Below, in pieces: positions 1 through 8,749 of a DNA stretch of 64,000 nt. How positions within the stretch are numbered: position 1 is the first letter of the stretch; every line of letters starts with the position of its first letter. Source of the stretch: Prosthecomicrobium pneumaticum (lineage in GTDB: Bacteria > Pseudomonadota > Alphaproteobacteria > Rhizobiales > Kaistiaceae); contig NZ_JACHOO010000013.1 of assembly GCF_014199915.1 (NCBI RefSeq), forward strand, positions 1 through 64,000. The letters run 5' to 3'. Below the pieces are notes generated by a model, which was not told the origin of the DNA, ran no database searches, and saw nothing but the letters and a program-made list of their open reading frames with translations. Both the position numbers and the translations under genes were made by a program.

Positions 1-98
1 GCAGGCACTCGACCATCGGCTACGTCAGCCCGATGGAGTTCGAGCGGAAGGTAGGATTAGCTTAACTGCGCGTCCACGAAACCGGCAGCAGGCCAGGC
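1..98 (+). mobile_element. IS3-family insertion sequence, right end only
   Basis: The window opens inside an insertion sequence: the last 20 codons of an IS3-type transposase are followed by a noncoding tail (about 66-98) containing ACCGGCAGCA, which resembles the terminal inverted repeat of IS3-group elements. The other end and most of the transposase lie left of the window, so intactness cannot be judged. The exact outer boundary near base 98 is an estimate. Confidence 0.6.
3..65 (+). CDS. IS3-family transposase OrfB, C-terminal end (partial)
   Basis: The frame starting at base 3 reads RHSTIGYVSPMEFERK and ends at TAA (63-65). The string HSTIGYxSPxEFE is the typical C-terminus of the IS3-family DDE (rve) transposase, which cuts and joins DNA ends during transposition. 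Only 20 codons are visible, so the subgroup and completeness are unknown. The gene is cut by the window edge rather than visibly broken. Confidence 0.65.
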   Translation, partial: RHSTIGYVSPMEFERKVGLA

Positions 99-194
99 CA
101 TTCGTCTCGGAGCCAAATACGGATCGGCCGCCTTCGAGATCATGTTGCGAGGGCGCCCTTACCGAATAGTTCCGACCGACCATAGTGTTTCGGG

Positions 195-223
195 GAACCG
201 AGCCACGCATTAAGGCTCGGCTC
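195..223 (-). terminator. Candidate terminator hairpin after the sugar operon
   Basis: Just beyond the stop of the last gene of the minus-strand operon, a 10-bp stem (GAACCGAGCC pairing with GGCTCGGCTC, one G-U pair) closes a 9-nt loop. There is no clear U-run after it, so it may be a weak or Rho-assisted terminator, or an mRNA-end stabiliser. Confidence 0.4.
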
Positions 224-240
224 TCCTTCCGCCCCGCCGG

Positions 241-912
241 TCAGATCCGGCCGAACTCGGCGAGCAGGTCCTCGACGGTCTTGCCCTGCTTGACCCAGGC
301 GCGCGTCGCCTCCTCGCGCTCCGCCTGTTCCCGCGCGAGACGCACCGTTTCGGCGGCGCGTTCGAGGGGGATGACGACGACGCCCATCAGGTCGGCGACG
401 ATGAAGTCGCCCGGCTTCACCACGACGCCGCCGCAGGCGATCGGGACATTGATCGAGAGCTCTTCCTTGCGGCCGGAAAACATGGTGTGCGTGCCGCGCG
501 GCGTGATCGCCCGGGTCCAGATCGGCCAGCCGATATCCTCGAGCTCGTCCGTGTCGCGCCCTGCGCCGTCGACGATCATCGCCCGGATGCCGCGATTCTT
601 GGCGAGGCCGCCCATCAGGCCGCCGCACACCGAGGTGTTCTCGTCACCGCCCGCATCGACCACGATCACGTCGCCCGGCTGCCCCATCTCGAGCGCCCGG
701 AGCGGATCGACGAGGTCGCCCTTCGACAATTGCACCGTGATCGCCTGGCCGGTCACCTTGGCGCGGAAGGCGGGCTTGATGCCGCTGTCCATCACCCCGG
801 TGCGGTATTGCACATCGGCGAAGAAGGCGGCGGCCGAATAGAACCGCACCACCTCGTCGAACTGCGCGAGCAGGTCGGGACGGCGCTCGAAATCGTTGAA
901 TTCCTTAAGCAT
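241..912 (-). CDS. RraA-like aldolase/decarboxylase family protein
   Basis: A 223-aa member of the RraA/HMG-aldolase fold family. The GGLMGG segment (residues 97-102) followed by R119-D120 is the metal and pyruvate-enolate site pattern of 4-hydroxy-4-methyl-2-oxoglutarate aldolases and related oxaloacetate decarboxylases. A few members are instead RNase E regulators; the R-D pair and catabolic setting favour a lyase acting on a 2-oxo acid, which is an inference. It is the last gene of the operon, and its ATG overlaps the stop of the upstream dehydrogenase by 8 nt, indicating translational coupling. The natural substrate cannot be told from sequence. Confidence 0.85.
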   Translation of the reverse strand: MLKEFNDFERRPDLLAQFDEVVRFYSAAAFFADVQYRTGVMDSGIKPAFRAKVTGQAITVQLSKGDLVDPLRALEMGQPGDVIVVDAGGDENTSVCGGLMGGLAKNRGIRAMIVDGAGRDTDELEDIGWPIWTRAITPRGTHTMFSGRKEELSINVPIACGGVVVKPGDFIVADLMGVVVIPLERAAETVRLAREQAEREEATRAWVKQGKTVEDLLAEFGRI

Positions 913-1921
913 GGAGTTTTCCTTGCGCGACGGTCAGCAGATGCGCGTTGACCGGATTGCGGGGTTGCTGCCCGGTGAGCACGCGCGCCACTTCGCTCGC
1001 CGCGGTCTCACGGGCGGTGCGGATCGATTCTTCCGAGTAATAGGCGGCGTGCGGAGTGACGATGACGTTCGAGAGCGAGAAGATCGGGTTGTCGTCCGGC
1101 GACCAGGCGGCGAGCTTCGCGGGCTCCTCCTCCGGATCGTCGAGGCCCGCGCCGGCGATCCGGCCCTCGACGAGGGCGCGATAGAGCGCCTTGTTGTCGA
1201 TGGTCGGCCCCCGCCCGGTATTGATGACGAGGGCGCCGGGCTTCATCGCGGCGAACTCCGCCTCGCCGAGGAAATGCCGCGTCTCGTCGGTCATCGGCAC
1301 CTGCATCATCACGACATCCGCCTCGGCGAGCAGTGTCGCCTTGTCGACCTGGCGGATGTCGTGCGCCTTCGCGACCTCGGCGGGCAGATAGGGGTCATAG
1401 GCGATGAGGGTGACGCCGAAGGGCCGGGCGCGGTTCGCGATCGCCTGGCCGATCTTGCCGAACGAGACGATGCCGAGCGTGCGTCCGCGCAGCCGGTGAA
1501 TCGGGCTGCCGGACTGCCAGCGCCAGATGCCCTGATGAGTGGCCCGGTCGTAGTCGAACAGGCGGCGGGCGAGCGCCAGCCACAGGCTGACCGCATGGTC
1601 GGCGACCTCATCGGTGCAGTAATCGCGCACATTGGTGACGAGGATGCCCTTCGCCGAGGCGGCGGCGACGTCGACGATGTCGACCCCGACGCCATAGCGG
1701 GCGATCACCCGGCAGCGCTCCATCGCGGCGATGGTGCGGGCGCCGACGCGGGCATACTGGTTCATGATCGCGTCGCAATCGGCGGCCGCGGCGAGCAGAT
1801 CGTCCTCGCGCTTCGCCTGCAGCGCGATCACCTCCGCGCCCGCCGCCTCCAGAATCCCGCGCTCGATGTCGACGTCGCCGTAATCATAATCGGTGATCAC
1901 GACCTTCGGTTTTCGTGCCAT
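905..1921 (-). CDS. D-2-hydroxyacid dehydrogenase, CtBP-like
   Basis: A 338-aa cytosolic NAD(P)-dependent D-isomer 2-hydroxyacid dehydrogenase, which would interconvert a 2-oxo acid and its D-2-hydroxy acid. The Rossmann motif reads SFGKIG, with Ser for the usual first Gly. Catalytic Arg lies in NTGRG and His in TPHAAYYSEES, the latter typical of the CtBP-like branch. The ATG at 1921 is chosen because GAGGGGAGGG lies 5 nt upstream; an ATG ten codons earlier would overlap the VOC gene stop and lacks such a site. Operon context suggests a step in sugar-acid breakdown, but the substrate is unknown. Confidence 0.88.
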   Translation of the reverse strand: MARKPKVVITDYDYGDVDIERGILEAAGAEVIALQAKREDDLLAAAADCDAIMNQYARVGARTIAAMERCRVIARYGVGVDIVDVAAASAKGILVTNVRDYCTDEVADHAVSLWLALARRLFDYDRATHQGIWRWQSGSPIHRLRGRTLGIVSFGKIGQAIANRARPFGVTLIAYDPYLPAEVAKAHDIRQVDKATLLAEADVVMMQVPMTDETRHFLGEAEFAAMKPGALVINTGRGPTIDNKALYRALVEGRIAGAGLDDPEEEPAKLAAWSPDDNPIFSLSNVIVTPHAAYYSEESIRTARETAASEVARVLTGQQPRNPVNAHLLTVAQGKLHA

Positions 1922-1943
1922 GCCGGCCCTCCCCTCACCCTGC

Positions 1944-2438
1944 TCAGACATAGGCTCCGGCCGAATAGGTCAGCTCGTAGGAATGGCTGTAGAGCTCGAA
2001 GACATTGCCGAAGGGATCCTCGACATAGACCATGCGATAGGGCTTCTGACCGGGATAATAGTGGCGCACCTGCTGCATGCGCTGACGTCCGCCCATCGCC
2101 TCGATGAGCTTGACCCGCTCCTCCAGCTTCTCGTCCTGCAGGCAGAAATGGAAGAGGCCGGGGCGCCAGTATTCGAAGGGCCGCGTCTCGGCCGTCGTCT
2201 GCGGAAACTCGAACAGTTCGATGCCGATGCCGTCGCCCGTCGCGAGATGGGCGATGCGGAAACTGCCCCAGCCGGCGCCGAACACGTCGTCGCACATCTG
2301 GCCGATGGCGCTGTCGTCGTGATGGATGGTGGTGGGCGGCATGATCACATAGAAGTCGAAGCACTTCGCATAGAATTCGACCGCGCGGTCGAGATCCGGG
2401 ACGGTTATCCCGATGTGCGAGAAGGTGACGGCGGCCAC
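1944..2438 (-). CDS. VOC (glyoxalase/dioxygenase fold) family protein
   Basis: A 164-aa vicinal-oxygen-chelate protein. It opens with FSHIGITVPDLDRAVEFYAKCF, trimmed here to the strand-defining HIGITVPDLDRAVEFY, and later has DPFGNVFELYS, the usual metal-ligand-bearing ends of the fold. Members include glyoxalases, epimerases and extradiol dioxygenases, and the class cannot be fixed here. The GTG at 2438 is used because AAAGGAA sits 8 nt upstream and the gene then fits in the gap after the SDR stop; an upstream ATG at 2501 would overlap the SDR by 47 nt. It lies between SDR and dehydrogenase genes in the operon. Confidence 0.82.
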   Translation of the reverse strand: MAAVTFSHIGITVPDLDRAVEFYAKCFDFYVIMPPTTIHHDDSAIGQMCDDVFGAGWGSFRIAHLATGDGIGIELFEFPQTTAETRPFEYWRPGLFHFCLQDEKLEERVKLIEAMGGRQRMQQVRHYYPGQKPYRMVYVEDPFGNVFELYSHSYELTYSAGAYV

Positions 2439-2454
2439 GGTCGTTCCTTTCGTG

Positions 2455-3243
2455 TCAGAGAATGCTGCGGATGATGCCGCCTTCGATGCGATAGGCCGCA
2501 CCGTTGGAGGCGGGAGAGGTGGCGACGAAGACGATCATGCGCGCCACCTCGCGCGGTTCGACGAAGCGCTGGATGAGCGAGGTCGGCTCGTCGTTGCGGA
2601 AATAGGTCTCGACGATGCCGTCGACCGGCTCGCCCTTCGCAGCGGCGAGGCCGTGGAAATAGGCCTCGACGCCTTCCGTCCAGGTCGGGCCGGGCAGCAC
2701 GGCATTGACCGTCACGGCGGTGCCCTTCGTCAGTTCGGCGAGGCCGCGGGTGAGGCCGATCATCGCCGTCTTGGTCACCGAGTAGTGGATCATCTGCGGC
2801 AGCGGCTTCACGCCGGCCTCCGAGGCGAGATTGACCACCGCGCCCCTCCCCCGCCCGAGCATCGCCGGCAGAAGGGCGCGGGTCATTCGGACCGCACTCA
2901 TCACATTGACGTCGAAAGCGTGCTGCCAGTCCGCATCGGTCAGTTGCGCGAACGGCTTGACCGAGAAGATACCGACATTGTTGACGAGGATGTCGACCGG
3001 CCCGTCCGCGGCGGCGAAGGCGACGAGCGCCTCCGCCCCCGCCGCCGTCGAGAGGTCCGCGGCGAGGCCGCGCACGGGCCCGAGCGGCGCGAGGCTCGCG
3101 AGCGCCCCGCCGACTTCCGCCTCCGTCAACCCGTTCACCACCACCGCGGCGCCCTCGCGCAGGAAGGCCTCCGCCGTGGCGCGCCCGATGCCCGACGCCG
3201 ACCCGGTGACGAGGACGCGCTTGTCCCTGAGATCGAGGTCCAT
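2455..3243 (-). CDS. SDR family oxidoreductase
   Basis: A 262-aa classical short-chain dehydrogenase/reductase. The cofactor loop is TGSASGIG near residue 14, the NNVG structural motif is present, and the YSVTK active site supplies Tyr and Lys. Asp after the second strand is not obvious, so NAD or NADP preference is open. The gene is 4 nt downstream of the permease stop region and 16 nt upstream of the VOC gene, inside the sugar operon, where it probably oxidises a hydroxyl of the imported sugar or sugar acid (inference). Confidence 0.88.
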   Translation of the reverse strand: MDLDLRDKRVLVTGSASGIGRATAEAFLREGAAVVVNGLTEAEVGGALASLAPLGPVRGLAADLSTAAGAEALVAFAAADGPVDILVNNVGIFSVKPFAQLTDADWQHAFDVNVMSAVRMTRALLPAMLGRGRGAVVNLASEAGVKPLPQMIHYSVTKTAMIGLTRGLAELTKGTAVTVNAVLPGPTWTEGVEAYFHGLAAAKGEPVDGIVETYFRNDEPTSLIQRFVEPREVARMIVFVATSPASNGAAYRIEGGIIRSIL

Positions 3244-3247
3244 CGGA

Positions 3248-4294
3248 TCAGGCTCCGCCGACCGATTTGCCGGAGGCGGGCTTCGTCGCCGCCTTCGGCG
3301 CCCGGCTGCCTGCGGGCGCGGTGCTGGTGCCGGCCCTGCCCGAGAGGCGGCGGACCGCGCGGGTGATCTCGCCGCGCCACATGTCGACGCCGACCGCGAC
3401 GAGGATGATCAGGCCGAGAATGACGTTCTGGAAGGCCGATGGCACGGCATGGAGATTGAGCGCGTTCTGAACGATGACGATCATCAGCGCGCCGACGAGG
3501 GTCGAGAGCACGTTGCCGCGCCCCCCGGCGAGGCTCGCGCCGCCGACGACGGCGGCCGCGATCGCCTGCAGCTCGAAGGTCTGGCCGTAATTGGGCGAGC
3601 CGGAATTGAGCCGCGCCGCCATCAGGATCGAGCCGACCGCGGTCATCAGCCCGGCGATGATGAAGGCATAGGTCTGGACGCGCTGGACATGGATGCCGGA
3701 GAGCTTCGCCGCCGCGGGATTGCCGCCGACCGCATAGAGCTCGCGCCCGAGCCGCGTGTTGTTCATCATCACCGTCGCCGCGCCGTAGAGCGCGACGAGA
3801 TAGAAGAAGGGCAGCGGAATGCCGAAGATCTTGCCGTAGAAGACCGGTTCGAGGCCCGGATCGAGCGAGAAGATCGGCGAGCCGTTGTTGAACATCAGGG
3901 CGAGGCCGCGAAAGGCGATCAGCCCGGCGAGCGTCACGATGAAGGAGGGGATGCGCAGGAAGGCGGCGAGCACGCCGTTCAACGCGCCGAGCAGGGCGCC
4001 GAAGACCAGCACGCCGATCAGCGCCGGCCAGAGCGGCACGCCATAGGTCTTCACCGCGGTGGCGAGGATCATGGTGAGCAGCGCCACCATCGAGCCGGAG
4101 CTGAGATCGATGCCGCCGGCGAAGATGACGATGGTCGCTCCGATCGCGATCAGCGAGACGATCGAGACCTGAAGCGCCAGATTGGAGAGATTGCCGGGAT
4201 CGAGGAACCGGTCCGTGGTGAACGACACGACCAGCGCGACGAGCAGCATGGCCCCGAGCGGCCCGAGCAATTGCGCATCGAAGACCCGTCTCAT
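3248..4294 (-). CDS. Sugar ABC transporter permease (RbsC type)
   Basis: A 348-aa inner-membrane permease of the ribose/xylose (BPD_transp_2) family with about eight to ten hydrophobic segments. It contains GGIDLSSGSMVAL near residue 63 and the conserved VVGGASLAGGRG stretch. The C-terminus is a charged Ala/Pro/Lys-rich tail of about 30 residues. Its start overlaps the stop of the ATPase gene by 4 nt (ATGA), so the pair is translationally coupled. It would form the channel for the sugar delivered by the binding protein encoded at 5917-6951. Confidence 0.92.
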   Translation of the reverse strand: MRRVFDAQLLGPLGAMLLVALVVSFTTDRFLDPGNLSNLALQVSIVSLIAIGATIVIFAGGIDLSSGSMVALLTMILATAVKTYGVPLWPALIGVLVFGALLGALNGVLAAFLRIPSFIVTLAGLIAFRGLALMFNNGSPIFSLDPGLEPVFYGKIFGIPLPFFYLVALYGAATVMMNNTRLGRELYAVGGNPAAAKLSGIHVQRVQTYAFIIAGLMTAVGSILMAARLNSGSPNYGQTFELQAIAAAVVGGASLAGGRGNVLSTLVGALMIVIVQNALNLHAVPSAFQNVILGLIILVAVGVDMWRGEITRAVRRLSGRAGTSTAPAGSRAPKAATKPASGKSVGGA

Positions 4295-5814
4295 GCGACT
4301 TTCCTCCCCTCAGAAATGGCGTCCCCCGTCGCGGCCCGCACCAGATCGGCGTGGCTCAGTTGCTGGGGGGGTCGGATGTCGGCGATCGACCCGTGCCGGA
4401 CCACGGCGACCCGGTCGCTCATCGCCAGAAGCTCGTCATGGTCCGACGAGATCAGCAGGATCGCGCAGCCCTCTGCGGTCAGCCGGTTGATCAGCCGGTA
4501 GACGGCGAGCTTGGCGCCGACGTCGATCCCTTGCGTCGGCTCGTCGAGGATCAGCACGCGCGTCTCCGACAGCAGCCAGCGGGCGAGCACGACCTTCTGC
4601 TGATTGCCGCCGGAAAGATGCTGGACGGATTTCTCTTCCGCGCCGCGCGACAGTTCGAGGAGCTGCGCGAGCTGCGAGGCGTCCCGCTCCTCGCGCTTCA
4701 GGTCGAGAAAGCCGAGCCGCGAGAAGCGCCGCAGACTGGCGCTCGAAATGTTCGCGCGGCCGTTCAGGTTGAAGAACAGCCCGTCGGTCTTGCGGTTCTC
4801 GGTGACGAAGGCGAGGCCCGCGGCGATCGCGTCGGCGGGGCCGCGCGCCCGCAGCCGCCGCCCGCCGACCCTCACCTCGCCGCCGACGATCCGGTCGAGG
4901 CCGAACAGCGCGCGCGCGATCTCGGTGCGGCCCGAGCCGAGCACGCCGCCGAGCCCGAGCACCTCGCCCTTGTGGAGCGTGAAGGAGACGTCGCGCGCGC
5001 CGTTCGCGCTCGCAAGGCCGACGACCTCGAGCACCGGCTCGAGCGTGGCGTTGCGGACCTTCGGATAGTGTTCCTTGACGTCGCCGCCGATCATCGCGCC
5101 GACGATCGCGTCGACCTCCACCTCGGTGTTGCCGGCGGCGCTGACGACGCGGCCGCCGCGCATGATGGTCACCTCGTCGACCAGCGCCGTCACTTCATCG
5201 AGGCGATGCGAGACGTAGAGAATGGCGTGGCCTTGGCTGCGCATCCGCTTGAGGAGCGTGTGGAGCTGGGCGATCTCGTCGAGACCGAGCGCGGTCGTCG
5301 GCTCGTCGAGGATGATGAGCTGCGCATCGGCGGCGACCGCCTTGGCGATCTCGATCAATTGCTGCTGGGCGACCGACAGCGTCGCGGTGATCGCTTCGGG
5401 ATCGAGCTCGATGTCGAGTTCGGCGAGCACGGCGCGCGAGCGCCGATTCATCGTCTCCCAGTCGATCAGGCCGAAGGCGCGCCGCGGCCAGCGGCCGAGA
5501 AAGACGTTCTCGGCGACCGTCAGGCTCGGCACGATCGAGAATTCCTGGAACACGGTCGCGACGCCGAGGGCGCGGGCCTCGGTCGGATTGGCCATCGACA
5601 CCGGACGGCCCTTCAGCCGGATCTCGCCCGAATCCGGCCGGTCGACGCCGGACAACAGGCGGATCAGGGTCGATTTGCCCGACCCGTTCTCGCCGAGCAG
5701 GCCATGGATGCGGCCCGGCATCAGCCGGATCGAGACGCGGTCGTTCGCCTGGACCCCGGGATAGGCCTTCGAGACGGCATCGACTTCCCAGAGCGGCGCA
5801 TCGGAGACGGGCAT
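4291..5814 (-). CDS. Sugar ABC transporter ATPase (RbsA/MglA type)
   Basis: A 507-aa cytoplasmic ATPase with two fused ABC domains, the usual architecture of ribose/galactose importers. The first half carries Walker A GENGSGKS and Walker B LIILDEPT with a variant signature LSVAQQQ. The second half has a degenerate Walker A (GVLGSGRTE) and the signature LSGGNQQK with Walker B LILDEPTQG. This one-consensus, one-degenerate layout is normal for the family. It powers the permease encoded immediately downstream and is separated from the binding-protein gene by a hairpin-rich gap. Confidence 0.93.
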   Translation of the reverse strand: MPVSDAPLWEVDAVSKAYPGVQANDRVSIRLMPGRIHGLLGENGSGKSTLIRLLSGVDRPDSGEIRLKGRPVSMANPTEARALGVATVFQEFSIVPSLTVAENVFLGRWPRRAFGLIDWETMNRRSRAVLAELDIELDPEAITATLSVAQQQLIEIAKAVAADAQLIILDEPTTALGLDEIAQLHTLLKRMRSQGHAILYVSHRLDEVTALVDEVTIMRGGRVVSAAGNTEVEVDAIVGAMIGGDVKEHYPKVRNATLEPVLEVVGLASANGARDVSFTLHKGEVLGLGGVLGSGRTEIARALFGLDRIVGGEVRVGGRRLRARGPADAIAAGLAFVTENRKTDGLFFNLNGRANISSASLRRFSRLGFLDLKREERDASQLAQLLELSRGAEEKSVQHLSGGNQQKVVLARWLLSETRVLILDEPTQGIDVGAKLAVYRLINRLTAEGCAILLISSDHDELLAMSDRVAVVRHGSIADIRPPQQLSHADLVRAATGDAISEGRKVA

Positions 5815-5836
5815 GGGTCCTGTCCTCTTTGAAGCT

Positions 5837-5899
5837 CTGGCCGCCGGACGGGCGGCCAGATCCGAAGGTGCGAGGGGCCGGCTCGACGGGAACCGGCCC
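5837..5899 (-). promoter_or_regulatory. Two intercistronic hairpins after the binding-protein gene
   Basis: Between the binding-protein stop and the ATPase start are two stem-loops: a perfect 9-bp stem (CTGGCCGCC/GGCGGCCAG, 5837-5859) and a 7-bp GGGCCGG/CCGGCCC stem (5875-5899). Neither has a U-run, so they are more likely 3'-end stabilisers or partial attenuators that let the binding protein be made in excess, as known for other ABC operons. That role is an inference. Confidence 0.5.
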
Positions 5900-5916
5900 G
5901 GGAGGACTGTTGCGGC

Positions 5917-6951
5917 TCAGTACGCCTTGGAGGGCTTGGGGTAGAGCTTCTCGGGGTGCTGCAGCACGGAGATCACATTGGTCCCGTCAACGATCTCGGT
6001 CGGGATCTCGACCCAGCCGCCGGGGAACTTGTGGTCGAGCGCGTCGAGCGTGGCTTCCATCGCCTGCTGCCCCATCAGGAAGGGCACGGTGTTGACCGTG
6101 GCGGTGAAATTGCCGGCTGCGATCTCCTCGAGACCGCTCGTGTCGCCGTCATTGCCGAGGATGACGAGGTCCCGCCGGCCGAGCGCCTTCGCGGCATAGG
6201 ACGCGCCGATCGCCATATAGTCGTTGGCGGCGAAGATCAGCTGCGTCTCGGGATGCGCCTGCAGGAGGTCCATCGCCGCCGTATTGCCGCCCTCGACGTT
6301 CCACTTGCCGTCGATCGAGGCGACGACCTCGAAATTCGAGGCATCCTTGATGCCGTCGAGGAAGCCGCCGACGCGCTCGGTCGAATGATAGCCGGGCTGG
6401 CCTTCGATGACGCCGACCTTCACCGGAGCGTCGCCGAACTTCGCCTTCGCCCAGTCGGCGATCTTGTGCGTGCCCTTGCGCTGCGCATAACCGACGACGC
6501 CGTGGATCGGGGTCGGGAAGTTCGGGATGTCGGAATTGATCATCACGACCGCGACGCCCTTGTCGACCGCCTGCTTCAGGAGCGGAGCCGCCGCGCCTTC
6601 GTCGTGCGTGCCGAAGATGATGGCGTCGACGTCCTGGGTCAGGACGTCCTGGATCATGCCCATCTGGCCGTTGATGTCGGCGCCGCTCTGCGGCGCGAGC
6701 ATGAAGACTTCGAGATCCTTGCCGGCGGCGACCGATTTGATGCCCTCGCCGATGGCGATGTAATAGTTGAACTCGGTCGCCGGCGGCATATAGGCGATGC
6801 GCAGCTTGCCCTCCTTCTTGTGGATGGCGGAAATCGGCGCCTGCGCACCTTCGGCGAGCGGCGTCGGCGCCGGATAGTCGCCGGCGAAGGCGGTCGACCC
6901 GGCCGCCGCGACGATGGCGAAAGCGGCGGCGGCCTGAACGAGATGCTTCAT
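5917..6951 (-). CDS. Sugar ABC transporter substrate-binding protein
   Basis: A 344-aa periplasmic binding protein of the ribose/galactose type (Peripla_BP_4). A Sec signal peptide with hydrophobic core FAIVAAAG ends near AFA (about residues 1-23). Later segments such as DAIIFG, GVIEGQPGYHS, FAANDYMAIGA and LGNDGD are the hinge and ligand-pocket strands of the family. It captures the sugar and delivers it to the permease and ATPase encoded downstream. It is the second gene of the operon after the lactonase gene. The ligand is unknown; oxidative enzymes nearby suggest a sugar or sugar lactone. Confidence 0.92.
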   Translation of the reverse strand: MKHLVQAAAAFAIVAAAGSTAFAGDYPAPTPLAEGAQAPISAIHKKEGKLRIAYMPPATEFNYYIAIGEGIKSVAAGKDLEVFMLAPQSGADINGQMGMIQDVLTQDVDAIIFGTHDEGAAAPLLKQAVDKGVAVVMINSDIPNFPTPIHGVVGYAQRKGTHKIADWAKAKFGDAPVKVGVIEGQPGYHSTERVGGFLDGIKDASNFEVVASIDGKWNVEGGNTAAMDLLQAHPETQLIFAANDYMAIGASYAAKALGRRDLVILGNDGDTSGLEEIAAGNFTATVNTVPFLMGQQAMEATLDALDHKFPGGWVEIPTEIVDGTNVISVLQHPEKLYPKPSKAY

Positions 6952-6994
6952 GAGATCCTCCCTTTCTGGTGGCGGTCCGGTCCGTTGAACCGGT

Positions 6995-7858
6995 TCATCC
7001 GGCGAACGGGGTATCCTCGACCCCGCTGATGCCCGGACGAATTTCGAACAGCGCGCCGGACAGAGGCGCCCGCGCGAGATCGTCGTCGCCCGACATCAGG
7101 CGCGACGTGGTGATGTAGAGGGTGGCGAGATCGTCGCCGCCGAAGGCGCAGCAGGTCGGCTTCGGTACCGGCAGGGCGACGCGGTGGGTGAGCCGGCCTT
7201 CGGCATCGAAGCGGACGACCTGCCCGCCCTCCCATTCGGCGGTCCACACCCCGCCCGCGGCGTCGACGCAGGCGCCGTCCGGAAGCCCCGGCTCGGTGGC
7301 GAGGTCGGCGAAGACGCGCTCGGCCGAAAGATCTTCCGCGCCATAGCGATAGGCGCGGATCCGGCGCTCCGGGGTGTCGGCGAAATACATCACCGACCCG
7401 TCCGGCGAGAAGCAGGTGGCGTTCGCGCAGGCGACACCCTCGATGAGCGTCTCGACGCGCAGATCGGCATCGACCCGCACGACCGAACTGTCCGCCGCGC
7501 CGGTCGCCTCGTTCATTCCGCCGACGACGAAGCGGCCCCGGCGGTCCGTGCGCCCGTCATTGAGGCGCGTCTCCGGCCGGCCCGGCTCGAAGGCGTGGAC
7601 CGCCCGCTCGCGCTGCAGATCCGCCGACCACAATTCGATGCCCTCGGCGAAGGCCATGATCCATCCGCCAGCGGCACGCGGGGCAAAGGCGCAGAGGCGC
7701 GACGGCAGGCCGATCGACCCGCTCCGGCCGGTGGCGGGCTCGAACCACCACAGCGCCTCGCCGTGAATGTCCGTCCACCACACCCGGCGATCGCGCGGAT
7801 TCCAGAGAACCCCCTCGCCATGGATGTTGCGACAGTCGACTGCCGGTCTCGCCTGCAC
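6995..7858 (-). CDS. SMP-30/gluconolactonase family lactonase
   Basis: A 287-aa six-bladed propeller protein of the SMP-30/gluconolaconase/LRE family, which opens sugar lactones using a bound divalent metal. The family hallmarks are HGEGVLWNP with the metal-binding Glu at the start, then LNDGRTDRRGRF, SPDGSVMYFADT and LPDGACVDAAGGVW. A GTG at 7858 is chosen: GGGGAGGGG lies 7 nt upstream and the protein then begins like its relatives. An ATG at 7906 falls inside the proposed operator and has no ribosome site. It is the first gene of the eight-gene operon, so hydrolysis of a 1,5- or 1,4-lactone is the likely early step. Confidence 0.88.
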   Translation of the reverse strand: MQARPAVDCRNIHGEGVLWNPRDRRVWWTDIHGEALWWFEPATGRSGSIGLPSRLCAFAPRAAGGWIMAFAEGIELWSADLQRERAVHAFEPGRPETRLNDGRTDRRGRFVVGGMNEATGAADSSVVRVDADLRVETLIEGVACANATCFSPDGSVMYFADTPERRIRAYRYGAEDLSAERVFADLATEPGLPDGACVDAAGGVWTAEWEGGQVVRFDAEGRLTHRVALPVPKPTCCAFGGDDLATLYITTSRLMSGDDDLARAPLSGALFEIRPGISGVEDTPFAG

Positions 7859-7904
7859 CTCGCGCCCCTCCCCGGCCACGCTTGCGAGGGATACGTTATC
7901 TGCC

Positions 7905-7919
7905 ATCTGATATACCAGT
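7905..7919 (-). promoter_or_regulatory. Putative GntR operator upstream of the lactonase operon
   Basis: On the minus strand this reads ACTGGTATATCAGAT, one mismatch from the copy before the Udh-like gene at 10615-10629 and similar to a copy before the regulator itself at 8033-8046. It lies 47 bp before the GTG chosen for the lactonase, where a repressor could block transcription. Binding by the adjacent FCD-type GntR is inferred. Confidence 0.6.
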
Positions 7920-8032
7920 CAAGAGGCGATCGACGGGCGGACTGCTTTTTGACGGCGACCATCGCGCGGTTGTGTCGCCCGGCTGCTTCGGCCACGGTCA
8001 TCGCCGGACGAGCATACCGCCCGGTCTTTGAC

Positions 8033-8046
8033 ATCTGGTGCACCAA
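8033..8046 (+). promoter_or_regulatory. Putative GntR autoregulatory operator
   Basis: The site contains the perfect palindrome TGGTGCACCA. Its reverse complement TTGGTGCACCAGAT matches 10 of 14 positions of CTGGTATATCAGAT before the lactonase operon. It lies 35 bp upstream of the regulator ATG, consistent with autoregulation. Confidence 0.5.
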
Positions 8047-8080
8047 ATACCATATTGGCGCAAATTAAACAGGAGGCGAC

Positions 8081-8746
8081 ATGCCGGAACTGGAGCGTCC
8101 TCGGTCCCTGACCGCGCTGGTCACCGACCGGATCCGCGCCATGATCGTGGATGGCGAGCTGCCGCTCGGCTCGGCCATCTCCGAGCGCGGCATCTCCGCC
8201 GACCTCAAGGTGTCGAAGACGCCGGTCCGCGAGGCGCTCGCCCAGCTGCGACACGAGGGGCTGGTGACGGTCGTGCCGCAATCCGGGGCGCGCGTCTTCA
8301 CGCTCAGCGCGCGCGAGGTGCGCGAGATCTGTGCCTTCAGGAAGGCGCTCGAGACCGCGGCGCTGCAGATCGCGATGACCGAGCATCCGGCCTCGCTGCT
8401 GCGCGATCTCGAAGCGATCGAAGCCCGCATGAAGACGCGGCTCGCCGGCGGCGACGTGCGGGGCTATCTCGAACTCGACACGGATTTCCACCTGGCCTTC
8501 TTCGCCAATTGCGGAAATTCCTATCTGCAGAACGCCTACGGCATCTATTCCGGCAAGATCTCGGCGCTGCGGACCCATCTCGCCCAGAAGCCGCAGCACA
8601 CCAGCCTGTCGCTCAAGGAGCACGGCGAGATCGTCGAGGCCGTTCGGTCGGGCGACATCCATGCGCTGATCGACGTGCTCGAACGCCATATCGGGCGCAC
8701 GCAGGAGACCTATGAGATCGGCATCGAGGACATCTCGGTCGCCTGA
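8081..8746 (+). CDS. GntR family regulator, FCD/FadR subfamily
   Basis: A 221-aa DNA-binding regulator. The N-terminal winged helix (about residues 10-75) has SERGISADLKVSKTPVREAL, where the TPVREAL motif is the recognition-helix signature of the GntR family. The C-terminal all-helical FCD domain includes DTDFHLAFF and a late HIGRT, supplying the Asp/His residues that bind metal or an acidic ligand. AGGAGG precedes the ATG. It sits between two minus-strand catabolic units whose promoters carry similar motifs, so it is probably their local, ligand-released repressor (inference). Confidence 0.92.
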   Translation: MPELERPRSLTALVTDRIRAMIVDGELPLGSAISERGISADLKVSKTPVREALAQLRHEGLVTVVPQSGARVFTLSAREVREICAFRKALETAALQIAMTEHPASLLRDLEAIEARMKTRLAGGDVRGYLELDTDFHLAFFANCGNSYLQNAYGIYSGKISALRTHLAQKPQHTSLSLKEHGEIVEAVRSGDIHALIDVLERHIGRTQETYEIGIEDISVA

Positions 8747-8749
8747 GGC

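Noticed and set aside
7859-7906. ATG at 7906 as start of the lactonase
   Set aside because: It lies within the proposed operator and has no ribosome site, while GTG at 7858 follows GGGGAGGGG and gives the family N-terminus.
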